A stretch of 64,000 bases of DNA, taken from NCBI GenBank assembly GCA_965224785.1, contig OZ245062.1:4340001-4404000 (forward strand), read 5' to 3'. The translations under genes and the position numbers were made by a program. The notes under the pieces were generated by a model. It was not told where the DNA came from. It searched no databases and saw only the letters and a list, made by a program, of their open reading frames with translations. Numbering within the stretch: position 1 is the stretch's first letter; each line of letters opens with the position of its first letter. The stretch comes from JALSNL01 sp036479585 (lineage in GTDB: Bacteria > Bacteroidota > Ignavibacteria > Ignavibacteriales > Melioribacteraceae). Shown one piece after another: positions 26,425 through 35,966 of the stretch.

Positions 26425-28407
26425 ATGAAAAAAAGTAAATTAGTTTTACTAGTCATTTTATTATTTGGCTTTCTAGCACTAAGTAGTTGTGGTGGACCAT
26501 CAGGTAATAAAAATAAAGGAGCAATTTCAGGTAATGCTGCAGAAAGAACCTATGTTCCACCTGGAGAATGGGATTCTCATTATGCATTTATTTCTGGAGG
26601 GTTTAGTGGTCAATTAGCCGTTTATGGTTTGCCTTCAGGAAGATTGTTTAGAGTAATACCAGTTTTTTCTCAAGACCCTGAAAAAGGATATGGTTATAGT
26701 GAAGAAACAAAACCAATGTTAACTACATCTCATGGTTTTGTACCTTGGGGAGATTCACATCATCCTGATATTTCACAAACCGAAGGTTCAACAGATGGTC
26801 GTTGGATATTCATTAACGAAAACAATACACCTCGTATAGCTAGAATTTCATTAAAAACTTTTGAAACAGAAGAGATTATTGAAATTCCAAACTCAGCGGG
26901 AAATCATCCTTCATCATTTGTAACAGAAAATACAGAATATATAGTTGCTGGTACTCGTTTTTCTGTACCATTTCCGCAAAGAGATATGGCTATAAAAGAT
27001 ATGAAAGGTAACTTTAAAGGTGCAATGACTTTTATTAAAGTAAATCCTGATGATGGACATATGAACATTGCATTTCAATTAAGAATGCCTGGGTTTAGTT
27101 ATGATTTATCTCATCCTGGTCGTGGAAAATCTCATGGATGGATGTTCTTTTCTACCTATAATACTGAGGAAGCAAATTCTTTAATGGAAGTAAATGCTTC
27201 ACAAAATGATAAAGATTTTATTGCTGCAATAAATTGGAAAAAAGTAGAAGAGTATGTTGCAAAAGGTGCTGGTAAAAAAATGCCTGCAAAATATGCACAC
27301 AATGTTTGGGATGATGATAAGCATTTAACTACTCATAAAATGCTAAAAGAAGTTTTGGTCTTGGATCCTAAAGATGTTCCTGGTGCAATCTATTTTTTAC
27401 CAACAGCAAAGTCTCCGCATGGTTGCGATGTTGATCCTACTGGTGAATATATTATTGGTAGTGGTAAATTAGCTGCTACTATGACAGTTCATTCATTTAC
27501 AAAAATGACTAAAGCTATTGAAGATAAAGCTTTTGATGGTGATGCTTACGGTATTCCAATTATTAAATTTGATGCTGTAAATTATGGTACATTAGAGCAA
27601 CCAGGTTTAGGACCATTGCATACTGAATTTGATACAAGAGGGAATGGTTATACTACTTTCTTTATTTCTTCAGAAGTTGTAAAATGGAATATTAAAGACT
27701 TAAAAGTTGTTGACAGACATTCTGTATATTATTCTGTTGGTCACTTAATGATTCCTGGTGGAAATTCAAGAACTCCGGATGATAAATATTTAGTTGCTAT
27801 GAACAAAATTACAAAAGATCGTTATTTACCAACTGGTCCAGAAGTTTGTCAATCTGCACAATTGTTTGATATCTCTGGTGAAAAAATGGAATTATTATTA
27901 GACTTTCCAACTATTGGTGAACCACATTATGCTGCAGGTATTGCTGCTGATAAGATTACTCCACATACAACAAAGATTTATAAGTTAGAAGATAATAAAC
28001 ATCCTTATGCTGTTAAGACAGAAGCTGAAACCAAGGTTGTGCGTAAAGGAAAAAACGTTCATATTTATATGACTATGATACGTTCTCATTTTTCACCTGA
28101 CAATATTGAAGGAGTTAAAGTTGGTGATAAAGTTTATTTTCATGTTACAAACTTAGAACAAGATTATGATGTACCTCATGGTATTTCAATAATTGGTGCT
28201 AATACTTCTGAGCTACTAATTATGCCTGGTAGAACAACTACATTTATTTGGGAACCTAAAGAGGTTGGTGTATGGCCATTCTATTGTACAGATTTCTGTT
28301 CAGCATTACATCAAGAGATGCAAGGTTATGTTCGTGTTTCTCCAAGAGGTTCTAACGTACCTATTTCATTTACATTGGATGGGGACAAACCTGGCGAAGA
28401 ATTATAA
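26425..28407 (+). CDS. nosZ: Nitrous oxide reductase, clade II (Sec-type)
   Basis: NosZ reduces N2O to N2 in the periplasm. The signal is a Sec lipoprotein type (lipobox LALSSC, Cys22) and has no twin-arginine motif, which places it in clade II. The beta-propeller carries the CuZ histidines, for example WGDSHHPDISQ (H112, H113), HNVWDD, SPHGCDVDP, GPLHTEFD, YSVGHL and EPHYA. The C-terminal cupredoxin domain has the CuA motif CTDFCSALHQEM (C621, C625, H629, M632). The 660-residue length is typical. AAAGGAG precedes the ATG. It is followed by a terminator before the accessory genes. Confidence 0.97.
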   Translation: MKKSKLVLLVILLFGFLALSSCGGPSGNKNKGAISGNAAERTYVPPGEWDSHYAFISGGFSGQLAVYGLPSGRLFRVIPVFSQDPEKGYGYSEETKPMLTTSHGFVPWGDSHHPDISQTEGSTDGRWIFINENNTPRIARISLKTFETEEIIEIPNSAGNHPSSFVTENTEYIVAGTRFSVPFPQRDMAIKDMKGNFKGAMTFIKVNPDDGHMNIAFQLRMPGFSYDLSHPGRGKSHGWMFFSTYNTEEANSLMEVNASQNDKDFIAAINWKKVEEYVAKGAGKKMPAKYAHNVWDDDKHLTTHKMLKEVLVLDPKDVPGAIYFLPTAKSPHGCDVDPTGEYIIGSGKLAATMTVHSFTKMTKAIEDKAFDGDAYGIPIIKFDAVNYGTLEQPGLGPLHTEFDTRGNGYTTFFISSEVVKWNIKDLKVVDRHSVYYSVGHLMIPGGNSRTPDDKYLVAMNKITKDRYLPTGPEVCQSAQLFDISGEKMELLLDFPTIGEPHYAAGIAADKITPHTTKIYKLEDNKHPYAVKTEAETKVVRKGKNVHIYMTMIRSHFSPDNIEGVKVGDKVYFHVTNLEQDYDVPHGISIIGANTSELLIMPGRTTTFIWEPKEVGVWPFYCTDFCSALHQEMQGYVRVSPRGSNVPISFTLDGDKPGEEL

Positions 28408-28427
28408 ATAAGAAATAAATATGTTAA

Positions 28428-28460
28428 AGCAGACAGATGAATATATCTGTCTGCTTTTTT
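28428..28460 (+). terminator. Rho-independent terminator after nosZ
   Basis: AGCAGACAGAT and ATCTGTCTGCT form a perfect 11-bp stem followed by a T run, 21 bases past the nosZ stop. It probably lowers expression of the accessory genes relative to nosZ. Confidence 0.85.
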
Positions 28461-28575
28461 ATCATCTTGTTAAAAGATGAATATATCTTATTTAGTCTAT
28501 AAAGTAATGTCATTTAATTATTATTACTTTAAAATAGAAGCTAAAAAATAATCTTAAATTAAATTGTAAAAAGTT

Positions 28576-29166
28576 ATGAAAAAATCTAAATTATTAATGA
28601 TAATAGGTTCTCTATTATTGGGCGGTTTATTTTTATTTCCTATGTGGAATATTACACTTGAAGCACCTCAATATCCAACTCCTTTAGGTATGAATATTCA
28701 TCTCGATAAATTTTCAGATATGCACGAGCATGATATTAAGAATATTAATTTGATGAATCATTATGTTGGTATGCAATACATTCCTGAAACTATCCCAGAG
28801 TTTGAAATATTTCCAATTGTAATTGGAGTTATGATTGTACTTGGAGTAATATTTGGTTTTATTGGAAACTATAAATTGTTTTTAGCATGGTTTATTTTAA
28901 TGTGCATTTTGGGAGCAATAGGTTTGTATGATTTTTATTCTTGGGAATACAATTACGGACACAATTTAGACCCGAAGGCAATTATGAATTTTAAAAACCC
29001 TGATGGTTCAGTAATGGGTTTTCAACCACCATTATTTGGTAGTAAAGACATTCTAAATTTCAAAGCTCATTCATATCCTCGTGTTGGTGCTTACTTTATG
29101 TTTGTTGGTATGTTAATGACACTTGGAGCTTTCTTTTTGGGAAAAAAGGAATCGAAGAAAGACTAA
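28576..29166 (+). CDS. Four-helix membrane protein of the nos cluster
   Basis: The 196-residue protein has four hydrophobic helices (about 5-25, 76-97, 101-119 and 172-190) with a periplasmic loop rich in His and Met (MNIHLDKFSDMHEHDIKNIN, then LMNHYVGM), which could bind copper. It lies between nosZ and nosL, where clade II clusters often carry a membrane protein such as NosB. I cannot place it firmly in that family. The ribosome site is weak. Confidence 0.65.
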   Translation: MKKSKLLMIIGSLLLGGLFLFPMWNITLEAPQYPTPLGMNIHLDKFSDMHEHDIKNINLMNHYVGMQYIPETIPEFEIFPIVIGVMIVLGVIFGFIGNYKLFLAWFILMCILGAIGLYDFYSWEYNYGHNLDPKAIMNFKNPDGSVMGFQPPLFGSKDILNFKAHSYPRVGAYFMFVGMLMTLGAFFLGKKESKKD

Positions 29167-29205
29167 TTATTATAATATCTTAATCGTATTTCTTGTAATT
29201 TTACT

Positions 29206-29240
29206 GGCGAGCATATTTCTTAAAATATGCTCGCCTTAAT
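29206..29240 (+). terminator. Hairpin terminator or attenuator before nosL
   Basis: GGCGAGCATATTT (29206-29218) and AAATATGCTCGCC (29223-29235) form a 13-bp perfect stem with a TTAATTT tail. It lies 40 bases after the 4-TM gene and 34 bases before nosL. Confidence 0.75.
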
Positions 29241-29273
29241 TTAAATACAAATAGAACAATTTTAGGTAAAAAA

Positions 29274-29720
29274 ATGAAAGCACAAATTATCAATATAATA
29301 TCTATATTTAGTTTACTTTTGGTCTTAGTTGCTTGTAAGGTCGAACCTGAAGAAATCAAATATGGAAAAGATAAATGTTTGCATTGCGATATGATGGTTG
29401 TATCAAAAACCCATTCAGCTCAGTACGTAACAAAGAAAGGCAAAGCATTTATGTTCGATTCTGCTGAATGCCTTGTTTGGGAAATTGATGAAGAAAAAAA
29501 CGAAGATAAATTAGAATTTCTTTTAGTTACTGATTATGCAAATCCCGGAAAATTAATAGATGCACGCAAAGCAACTTTTTTAATAAGTGAAAAAATAAAA
29601 AGTCCAATGGGAGCTAATCTCTCATCGTTTAGTTCAAAAGAAACAGCTGAAAAGTTTTTAGATGAAAATGGAGGCAAGTTGTTTTCTTGGGAGCAATTAA
29701 AAGTGAAATTAGCAAAATAA
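29274..29720 (+). CDS. nosL: NosL copper-delivery lipoprotein
   Basis: NosL is a periplasmic Cu(I)-binding lipoprotein that supplies copper for NosZ maturation. The lipobox LVAC is at about residue 21. The copper motif CLHCDMMVVS, the histidine and methionine of QYVTKKGKAFMFDSAEC, and a C-terminal WEQLKVKL helix fit the family. The 148-residue length is normal. It precedes nosD, nosF and nosY on the same strand. Confidence 0.9.
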   Translation: MKAQIINIISIFSLLLVLVACKVEPEEIKYGKDKCLHCDMMVVSKTHSAQYVTKKGKAFMFDSAECLVWEIDEEKNEDKLEFLLVTDYANPGKLIDARKATFLISEKIKSPMGANLSSFSSKETAEKFLDENGGKLFSWEQLKVKLAK

Positions 29721-29882
29721 AGTATTACAAATTTTGTACTACCAAATTCCAAATTGGTTTTCGGATTAACTACAGTTCCTCTCATTACTAAAGAGAGGAT
29801 AAAGGTGAGTTTTAAATAATAAAATAATCCGAAAACTAATTTGATTTATGTAATAAGTATCAATTCGTAAATCCTTTCAAAT

Positions 29883-31127
29883 ATGAAATATATTCTACAT
29901 CTCATAATTATTGTTTTTATTAGTTCTCAAATTAAAGCAAATACAATTGAAGTATGTGCCAGTTGTAAAATAAAAACAATTACAGAAGCAGTATCTCTTG
30001 CCCAAGACGGCGACACTATTTTAGTTAAAAAAGGAATTTACAAAGAGAATAAAATTAGTATAAGTAAATCAATTCATATTATTGGTGTTGACCAACCAAC
30101 CATTGATGGTAAGAACGAACAAGTAAGTATTTTTGCTATTGCTGCAGATAATTTTAGTATTTCCGGTTTCAAGTTGATAAATGTTGGAATGAGCTACACT
30201 AAAGAAATTGCTGCTTTTTTTGTTTCGAACAGTACTAACTTTAGTATCACTAACAACATTATGGAAAATGTTTTCTATGCTTTTATTTTACAAAAAGCCA
30301 AATATGGTATTTTATCAAATAATAAGGTTATTGGTAATGCAATTGATGAGACAAGTTCTGGTAATGGAATACATTTATGGAAATCTAAAAATATTAGAAT
30401 TGAACAAAACATAATTTCGGGTATGAGAGATGGAATATATTTAGAGTTTGTAAGCAAAAGTTCTATTTCTCACAATACAAGTCTCAACAATATTCGTTAT
30501 GGGTTACATTTTATGTTTTCTAATAATAACAATTATTTTAATAACGAGTTTAAACATAATGGTGCTGGTGTTGCAGTAATGTACTCAAAATTTATTTCAA
30601 TGCATCACAATACTTTTCATTATAATTGGGGTTCTGCCTCCTATGGATTACTGTTAAAAGAAATTAATGATGCTGAAATAGTTGATAATATTTTTGAACA
30701 AAATACAATTGGAATAAACATAGATGGATGTAATAGAATCAGTTATAAAAACAATCATTTTATTAGAAATGGTTGGGCATTAAAATTTACTGGTGGTTGT
30801 TATACTAATACTTTTGAATTTAATAATTTTATGTATAACTCATTTGACTTATCTTATAACAGTAGAGTAAACGATAATAAATTTGAAGCAAATTTTTGGA
30901 GTGAATATACTGGTTATGATATTAAAAAAGATGGCTTGGGAGATGTTCCCTATAAGCCTGTAAAACTATTTTCGTACATAGTTAACAAAACACCCGAAGC
31001 ATTAGTTTTATTACGTAGTTTGTTTATTGATATAATAAATTTTTCGGAAAAAGTTTCTCCGGTTTTTACTCCAGAAAATTTAGAAGATAAAAAACCACTT
31101 ATGAAACCAATAAACCCTTTAGATTAA
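29883..31127 (+). CDS. nosD: NosD periplasmic copper-processing protein
   Basis: NosD is a right-handed beta-helix protein that works with the NosFY ABC transporter in assembling the copper site of NosZ. A signal peptide (1-19) precedes parallel beta-helix repeats with many NxI/NxF turns (for example KNIRIEQNIISGMRDGIYLE), and the C-terminal NFWSEYTGYDIKKDGLGDVPYKP, given here in part as FWSEYTGYDIKKDGLGD, is the family signature. It has 414 residues. nosF follows after 23 bp. Confidence 0.95.
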   Translation: MKYILHLIIIVFISSQIKANTIEVCASCKIKTITEAVSLAQDGDTILVKKGIYKENKISISKSIHIIGVDQPTIDGKNEQVSIFAIAADNFSISGFKLINVGMSYTKEIAAFFVSNSTNFSITNNIMENVFYAFILQKAKYGILSNNKVIGNAIDETSSGNGIHLWKSKNIRIEQNIISGMRDGIYLEFVSKSSISHNTSLNNIRYGLHFMFSNNNNYFNNEFKHNGAGVAVMYSKFISMHHNTFHYNWGSASYGLLLKEINDAEIVDNIFEQNTIGINIDGCNRISYKNNHFIRNGWALKFTGGCYTNTFEFNNFMYNSFDLSYNSRVNDNKFEANFWSEYTGYDIKKDGLGDVPYKPVKLFSYIVNKTPEALVLLRSLFIDIINFSEKVSPVFTPENLEDKKPLMKPINPLD

Positions 31128-31150
31128 AAACTGAAAGTATAATTTTTAGA

Positions 31151-31858
31151 ATGATTGAAATAAAAAACTTACGTAAAAAATTTGGTAAACTTACAGTTTT
31201 AGATAACTTAGAATTAACTATAACTAAAGGTGGTATCTTTGCAATATTAGGACCAAACGGTTCGGGGAAAACAACTTTAATAAAATGTATTCTGGGTATG
31301 GTAATTCCTAATAAAGGAGAAATTTTATTTGAGAATAAAAGTGTTCTGAAAAAATGGGATTATAGAAACAACCTTAATTACTTACCACAAATTGCTAACT
31401 TCCCTAGTAACCTTTCAGTTATAGAATTGATTGAAATGGTTAAAAATTTACGCCCAAAAAAAGCTAAAGAAAAAGATCTTATTGATTTGTTTGGATTAAA
31501 AGAATTCTTAAATAAAAAATTAGGAAATCTTTCAGGAGGTACAAAACAAAAAGTTAACTTGGTGTTAACTTTTATGTTTGATAGTGAACTTATAATTTTA
31601 GATGAACCAACGGCTGGATTAGATCCTATAGCATTAATACGATTAAAAGAATTAATAATTGAAGAAAAGAAAAAAGGGAAAACCATTTTAATTACCAGTC
31701 ATATTATAAGTTTTGTTGATGAAATTGCAGATGAAATTGTTTTCTTACTAGATGGAAGTATTTATTTTAAAGGTAGTATTACTAATTTGAAAGAACAAAC
31801 AAATCAAATAAATTTAGAAAATGCAATAGCACATCTTATGACAAAACAATATGCTTAA
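31151..31858 (+). CDS. nosF: NosF ABC transporter ATPase
   Basis: NosF is the ATPase of the NosDFY transporter required for NosZ maturation. Walker A GPNGSGKTT is at 34-42, the signature LSGGTKQK begins at 127, and Walker B LIILDEPTAG follows with D151-E152. At 235 residues it is a normal single ABC domain. Its 3' end overlaps nosY by 8 bases, indicating coupled translation. Confidence 0.95.
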   Translation: MIEIKNLRKKFGKLTVLDNLELTITKGGIFAILGPNGSGKTTLIKCILGMVIPNKGEILFENKSVLKKWDYRNNLNYLPQIANFPSNLSVIELIEMVKNLRPKKAKEKDLIDLFGLKEFLNKKLGNLSGGTKQKVNLVLTFMFDSELIILDEPTAGLDPIALIRLKELIIEEKKKGKTILITSHIISFVDEIADEIVFLLDGSIYFKGSITNLKEQTNQINLENAIAHLMTKQYA

Positions 31859-32633
31859 AATATTAAAATATAGTGTTTATGATTTATTGCGTAGTCGCTG
31901 GAGTTACGTATATTTTTTCTTTTATTTATTGCTTGGGTTTGTACTACTATTTTTAAACAATGATATTAATAAAGCTGTAATTACGTTGATGAATATAATC
32001 ATTGTTTTAACTCCGTTAATAGGAACTATTTTTGGAGTTATGTACTATTATAATTCAAAAGAATTTACCGAACTTTTGTTAGCTCAACCTATAAATAGAA
32101 CAAAAATATTTATGGGTCAGTATATAGGTATTTCACTATCTCTAACATTAAGTTTGGTTTTAGGAATTGGAATTCCATTTGTGATGTATGGTTTGTTTAA
32201 ATCTTCTGCGATATTTGATTTTAGTTTGTTAATCGTAGTTGGGTCATTTCTAAATTTTATCTTTGTAGCTCTAGCCTATAATATTGCTTTATCAACAGAT
32301 AATAAAATTAAAGGATTTGGTTACGCTATTTTAATGTGGCTATTTTTTGCAGTAATTTATGATGGTATTTTTATGATTTCATTAATTGTTTTTAATGAAT
32401 ATCCATTAGATAAATTTTCTTTGATTGCAACAATGTCCAACCCAATTGACTTATCACGAATTTTGATTTTGTTGAAATTAGATATCTCAGCATTATTAGG
32501 ATATACAGGAGCAGTTTTTAAGGATTTTTTTGGTACAACATTTGGGTTTTTAATATCAATGTTAATTCTAATATTTTGGATAATTATTCCTGTATTTAGA
32601 ATGAAAATAAAATTAGAGAAAAAAGATTTTTAA
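31851..32633 (+). CDS. nosY: NosY membrane permease
   Basis: NosY is the integral membrane partner of NosF. The 260-residue protein has six hydrophobic helices and the ABC-2 permease layout (for example LLLGFVLLFLNNDI, FTELLLAQPINRTKIFMGQY and the final ILIFWIIIPVFRMK). It starts inside the end of nosF and ends 133 bases before the next cytochrome gene. Confidence 0.94.
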   Translation: MLKILKYSVYDLLRSRWSYVYFFFYLLLGFVLLFLNNDINKAVITLMNIIIVLTPLIGTIFGVMYYYNSKEFTELLLAQPINRTKIFMGQYIGISLSLTLSLVLGIGIPFVMYGLFKSSAIFDFSLLIVVGSFLNFIFVALAYNIALSTDNKIKGFGYAILMWLFFAVIYDGIFMISLIVFNEYPLDKFSLIATMSNPIDLSRILILLKLDISALLGYTGAVFKDFFGTTFGFLISMLILIFWIIIPVFRMKIKLEKKDF

Positions 32634-32766
32634 AAATTTTCTAATTATATTATTTAAAATTAATGCTATTAATTATTTCTTTAAATCTAAAATAAATAAG
32701 TTATTTTTGAATGCAGATTTACTTACAATATTTAATCTTTTACAAACTAAAACAACGGAGTATTTA

Positions 32767-33186
32767 ATGAAGAAATTATTAGTGATAGTTCTAACACTAT
32801 TATTTAGTATGCTTATTATCAATTGTGGTGGCGATAGCAAACCAGTTGCTAAAAAAGCAAAGTCAATGATTGACAAAGCTAAAACAGAAAAAGCAGAATT
32901 GGTTGTTGATTTAGCAAATGGAAAAAAGACTTATGAAAAAATTTGTACAGCTTGCCATGCAACAGGTGTTGGCGGTGCAGCTGCTTTAACTAACAAAGTA
33001 CGTTGGCAAGCAAATGCAGATAAAGGAATACTTGCATTACAAAAAAGTGTAATTAAGGGCGTAGCAAAGGGAGAAGGAAAGTACGGAATAATGGCTCCTC
33101 GAGGAAGTTGTGCTGATTGTTCGGATAAAGATATATATGATGCAATTGGTTATATGATTAGTGAAGCAGACGTAAAACTAAAATAA
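32767..33186 (+). CDS. Cytochrome c5-like lipoprotein
   Basis: The start chosen is ATG 32767, with CGGAG eight bases upstream and a clean lipoprotein signal (lipobox IINC, Cys20); an earlier in-frame codon at 32707 would precede that site. The heme motif is CTACH (C60, C63, H64), the likely axial Met is M109 in GIMAPRG, and a second cysteine pair CADC (C115, C118) is as in cytochromes c5. It is a second candidate donor or carrier for N2O reduction and the last gene before a terminator. Confidence 0.9.
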   Translation: MKKLLVIVLTLLFSMLIINCGGDSKPVAKKAKSMIDKAKTEKAELVVDLANGKKTYEKICTACHATGVGGAAALTNKVRWQANADKGILALQKSVIKGVAKGEGKYGIMAPRGSCADCSDKDIYDAIGYMISEADVKLK

Positions 33187-33214
33187 GTTTTAAATGAAAT
33201 AAGATTTTAAGAAT

Positions 33215-33247
33215 AAAAGAAGTCAAAGAAATTTGGCTTCTTTTGTT
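33215..33247 (+). terminator. Rho-independent terminator after the nos region
   Basis: AAAAGAAGTCAAA and TTTGGCTTCTTTT pair with one G-U across a GAAA loop, followed by T-rich sequence. It ends the transcript 28 bases after the cytochrome c5-like gene. Confidence 0.85.
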
Positions 33248-33380
33248 TTAAATAGAATAGTTAAAACTTACGTTTTCAAAAGGAAAATATTAAAGTACTA
33301 TAAGGAAAATATTTAGTCTTCTACTAAAAAATTATTTATTTTTAAATAAGAGTATTTTATTCTATAAAGGATATTAAAAG

Positions 33381-34802
33381 ATGAAAGAAAATAAACCATT
33401 AGAAGAACACGATGAATTTCGTGATCACCTTGCAACAGTTACAGAAAAGGGTGATAGAATTTGGGTTTATCCTAAAAAACCTAAAGGTAAGTTCCATAGG
33501 TTAAGAGTAGTGGTAGCAGTAGCATTACTTGCAATTCTTTTTCTAGTTCCGCTTATCAAGGTTGATGGTCATCCATTTATGCTTCTTGATATTCTAAATA
33601 GAAAATTTATTCTTTTTGGAATTGCTTTTGGTCCGCACGATTTTCACCTTTTTGTTCTAGCAATAATTGGTGGTATCATTTCAATATTTTTATTTACAGT
33701 TGTGTACGGAAGAATATTTTGTGGTTGGCTCTGTCCGCAAACTATTTTTATGGAAATGATGTTTAGAAAAGTTGAGTATTGGATTGAAGGTGATGCAAAC
33801 AAACAACGTGCATTAAACAAAAAGCCGTGGACCGGAGATAAAATATTTAAGAAAACCTCAAAGCATATTATCTTTGTTATTATGGCGTTGGCTATTGGTA
33901 ATGCTTTACTTGCTTGGGTAATTGGTGTAGATGAACTAGTTAAACTTGTAAGCCGACCAATACCTGAAGTTATGGGCAGCTTTATTGCAATGGTTGTTTT
34001 TTCTGGAGTAATTTATATTTTTTATGCTTATTTAAGAGAACAAGTTTGTACTTTAATTTGTCCTTATGGAAGACTGCAAGGTGTAATGCTAGAACCTACT
34101 TCTATTGTTGTTCACTACGATAATGTACGCGGCGAACCAAAAGGAAAAATTAAAAAAAATGTTGAGCAAAATTTAGGTGATTGTATAGATTGTAATTTAT
34201 GCGTTGATGTATGTCCAACTGGAATTGATATTCGACATGGGACGCAACTTGAATGCGTAAACTGTACAGCTTGTATAGATGCTTGCGATGAGGTAATGAC
34301 TAAGATCAAACGTCCTGTAGGACTAATTCGTTATGCATCTAAAAATGAAATTGAAACAGGTATTAAGAAAATATTTACTCCTAAGGCAATTAGCTACACA
34401 GTATTTTTGAGCTTACTTTTTGTATTTATAACCTTTCTATTGGCAACCCGTTCTGACTATGAACTCTCCATAGTAAGAACCGCTGGACTTATGGCACAAG
34501 AACAACCTGGAGATAGAATTAGTAATTTATATGATGTAAAAATTATTAATAAAACATTTAGTAGTGCTTCTGCTTCTTTAGAACTTCATAATATGGAAGG
34601 TGAAATAAAGTTACTCAGTGGCGAGTTAGTATTACATCCTCAAGATGTTTCAGAAGGAAAGTTTTTTGTAATTTTTGCTAAGAATAGTATAAAAAAAATG
34701 AGTACAAAAATTAAAATTGCAGTAAAATCTGATGGCAAAATAATAGATATTATTGAAACATCTTTCCTAGGAAAAATAAAAGGCAAGAAAGGAATAAAAT
34801 GA
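33381..34802 (+). CDS. ccoG: CcoG (FixG/RdxA) membrane ferredoxin
   Basis: CcoG is a membrane-bound iron-sulfur protein needed for copper handling in cbb3-type oxidase assembly. It has about five membrane helices, the CGWLCPQTIFME and CTLICPYGRLQG motifs, two ferredoxin clusters (CIDCNLCVDVCPTG and CVNCTACIDACDEVM) and a C-terminal Ig-like FixG domain (about 365-473). The 473-residue length is typical. No ccoNOP genes lie in the window; beside nos it may serve copper reduction for NosZ as well, which is inference. Confidence 0.95.
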   Translation: MKENKPLEEHDEFRDHLATVTEKGDRIWVYPKKPKGKFHRLRVVVAVALLAILFLVPLIKVDGHPFMLLDILNRKFILFGIAFGPHDFHLFVLAIIGGIISIFLFTVVYGRIFCGWLCPQTIFMEMMFRKVEYWIEGDANKQRALNKKPWTGDKIFKKTSKHIIFVIMALAIGNALLAWVIGVDELVKLVSRPIPEVMGSFIAMVVFSGVIYIFYAYLREQVCTLICPYGRLQGVMLEPTSIVVHYDNVRGEPKGKIKKNVEQNLGDCIDCNLCVDVCPTGIDIRHGTQLECVNCTACIDACDEVMTKIKRPVGLIRYASKNEIETGIKKIFTPKAISYTVFLSLLFVFITFLLATRSDYELSIVRTAGLMAQEQPGDRISNLYDVKIINKTFSSASASLELHNMEGEIKLLSGELVLHPQDVSEGKFFVIFAKNSIKKMSTKIKIAVKSDGKIIDIIETSFLGKIKGKKGIK

Positions 34803-35242
34803 AAATAAATTGGGGTGGTGGAATTGCAATAGTAATTATTATTTTTACTATTGTAACATTGAGCTTTGTTTACTTTGCATTTACTCAAGACGTTAATTTA
34901 GTTAGAGAAGATTATTATGCAGAGGAACTTAAATACCAAAGTAAAATTGAAAAAATAAAAAGAGCAAAAAGTTTAACAAGTCCTTTAAGTGTTAGTGTTA
35001 AAGAGAAGGCAATTCAATTTAGTTATCCTCAAAACTTTGAGAGTGAAAATATTGTCGGCAATGTTTTGTTGTACAGACCTTCAGATAGAGGAAGAGATAT
35101 TGCTTTTTTGATATTAGTGGATTCCTTAAACCAACAAAATATATCTTCAAGTAAAATGCTTAAAGGAATGTGGAAAGCACAGGTAGATTGGTCGGTAAAT
35201 AATACAACGTATTTTAATGAAGAAATAATAATGGTTAACTAA
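34799..35242 (+). CDS. FixH family protein
   Basis: The start ATG overlaps the ccoG stop (ATGA). The 147-residue protein has one N-terminal membrane helix (about 5-27) with NWGGGIAIVIIIFTIVTLS and the conserved FAFTQDVNLVREDYYAEELKYQ-type segment (here VNLVREDYYAEELKYQ), followed by a periplasmic beta domain. FixH acts with CcoG in cbb3 oxidase assembly or copper supply. The next gene follows after one base. Confidence 0.92.
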   Translation: MKINWGGGIAIVIIIFTIVTLSFVYFAFTQDVNLVREDYYAEELKYQSKIEKIKRAKSLTSPLSVSVKEKAIQFSYPQNFESENIVGNVLLYRPSDRGRDIAFLILVDSLNQQNISSSKMLKGMWKAQVDWSVNNTTYFNEEIIMVN

Positions 35243-35243
35243 A

Positions 35244-35966
35244 ATGGAAGCTGGTGTTTGGGCTGGATTTTTAATTGGGTTCTTTGGTAGCTTCCATTGC
35301 GTTGGTATGTGTGGTCCAATTGTACTAGCATTGCCAGTTGGAAATGCATCAAACTTAAAGCTAGTACTAAGTAGAATAGCATATAATTTCGGTCGTATTA
35401 TTACCTATACTTTTTTTGGAGCAGTATTTGGCTTCTTTGGAAGAGGTATAACATTTGTTGGTTTCCAAAGATATGCAACTATTTTAATTGGTGTATCCAT
35501 TCTTCTCTACTATTTAACTCCCAGCAAATATAAAGGTAAACTTGCTCTTACTGCACCTTATAAATTACTTAGCAATTTTGTAAAACGTTCATTTAAGAAA
35601 ATTACAAAAGATGGTTCACCTCAATCACTTTTCCTTTTCGGAATTATTAACGGATTTCTACCTTGTGGATTTGTTTATGTTGCCTTAGCCGGAGCAATAA
35701 CAATGGGCGATGTTTTATCTGGAGCATCCTTTATGGCTTTGTTTGGATTAGGCACAACACCTATAATGCTTGGCACTGCTCTTGTCGGTAAATTTATTAC
35801 TGGGAATGTAAGAAGAAGAATGAATAAACTTATTCCAGTTTTTGCAATTGTTTTAGCTATACTTTTTATTTTGAGAGGATTAAATTTAGGGATTCATTAT
35901 ATAAGTCCTAAACTTTCTAACGATGCTTTGGAACAACCTCAATATTGTGCTCCAGAGATTGATTGA
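35244..35966 (+). CDS. TauE/SafE-like (DsbD transmembrane region) protein
   Basis: A 240-residue protein with about six membrane helices. The start GFLIGFFGSFHCVGMCGPIV contains a cysteine pair in the first helix and NGFLPCGFVYVALAGAI another near helix 4. This family is common downstream of ccoGH and resembles CcoS/CcoI-linked or DsbD-like copper or thiol transporters. Cotranscription with ccoG and fixH is indicated by one-base spacing. The exact substrate is not known. Confidence 0.85.
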   Translation: MEAGVWAGFLIGFFGSFHCVGMCGPIVLALPVGNASNLKLVLSRIAYNFGRIITYTFFGAVFGFFGRGITFVGFQRYATILIGVSILLYYLTPSKYKGKLALTAPYKLLSNFVKRSFKKITKDGSPQSLFLFGIINGFLPCGFVYVALAGAITMGDVLSGASFMALFGLGTTPIMLGTALVGKFITGNVRRRMNKLIPVFAIVLAILFILRGLNLGIHYISPKLSNDALEQPQYCAPEID

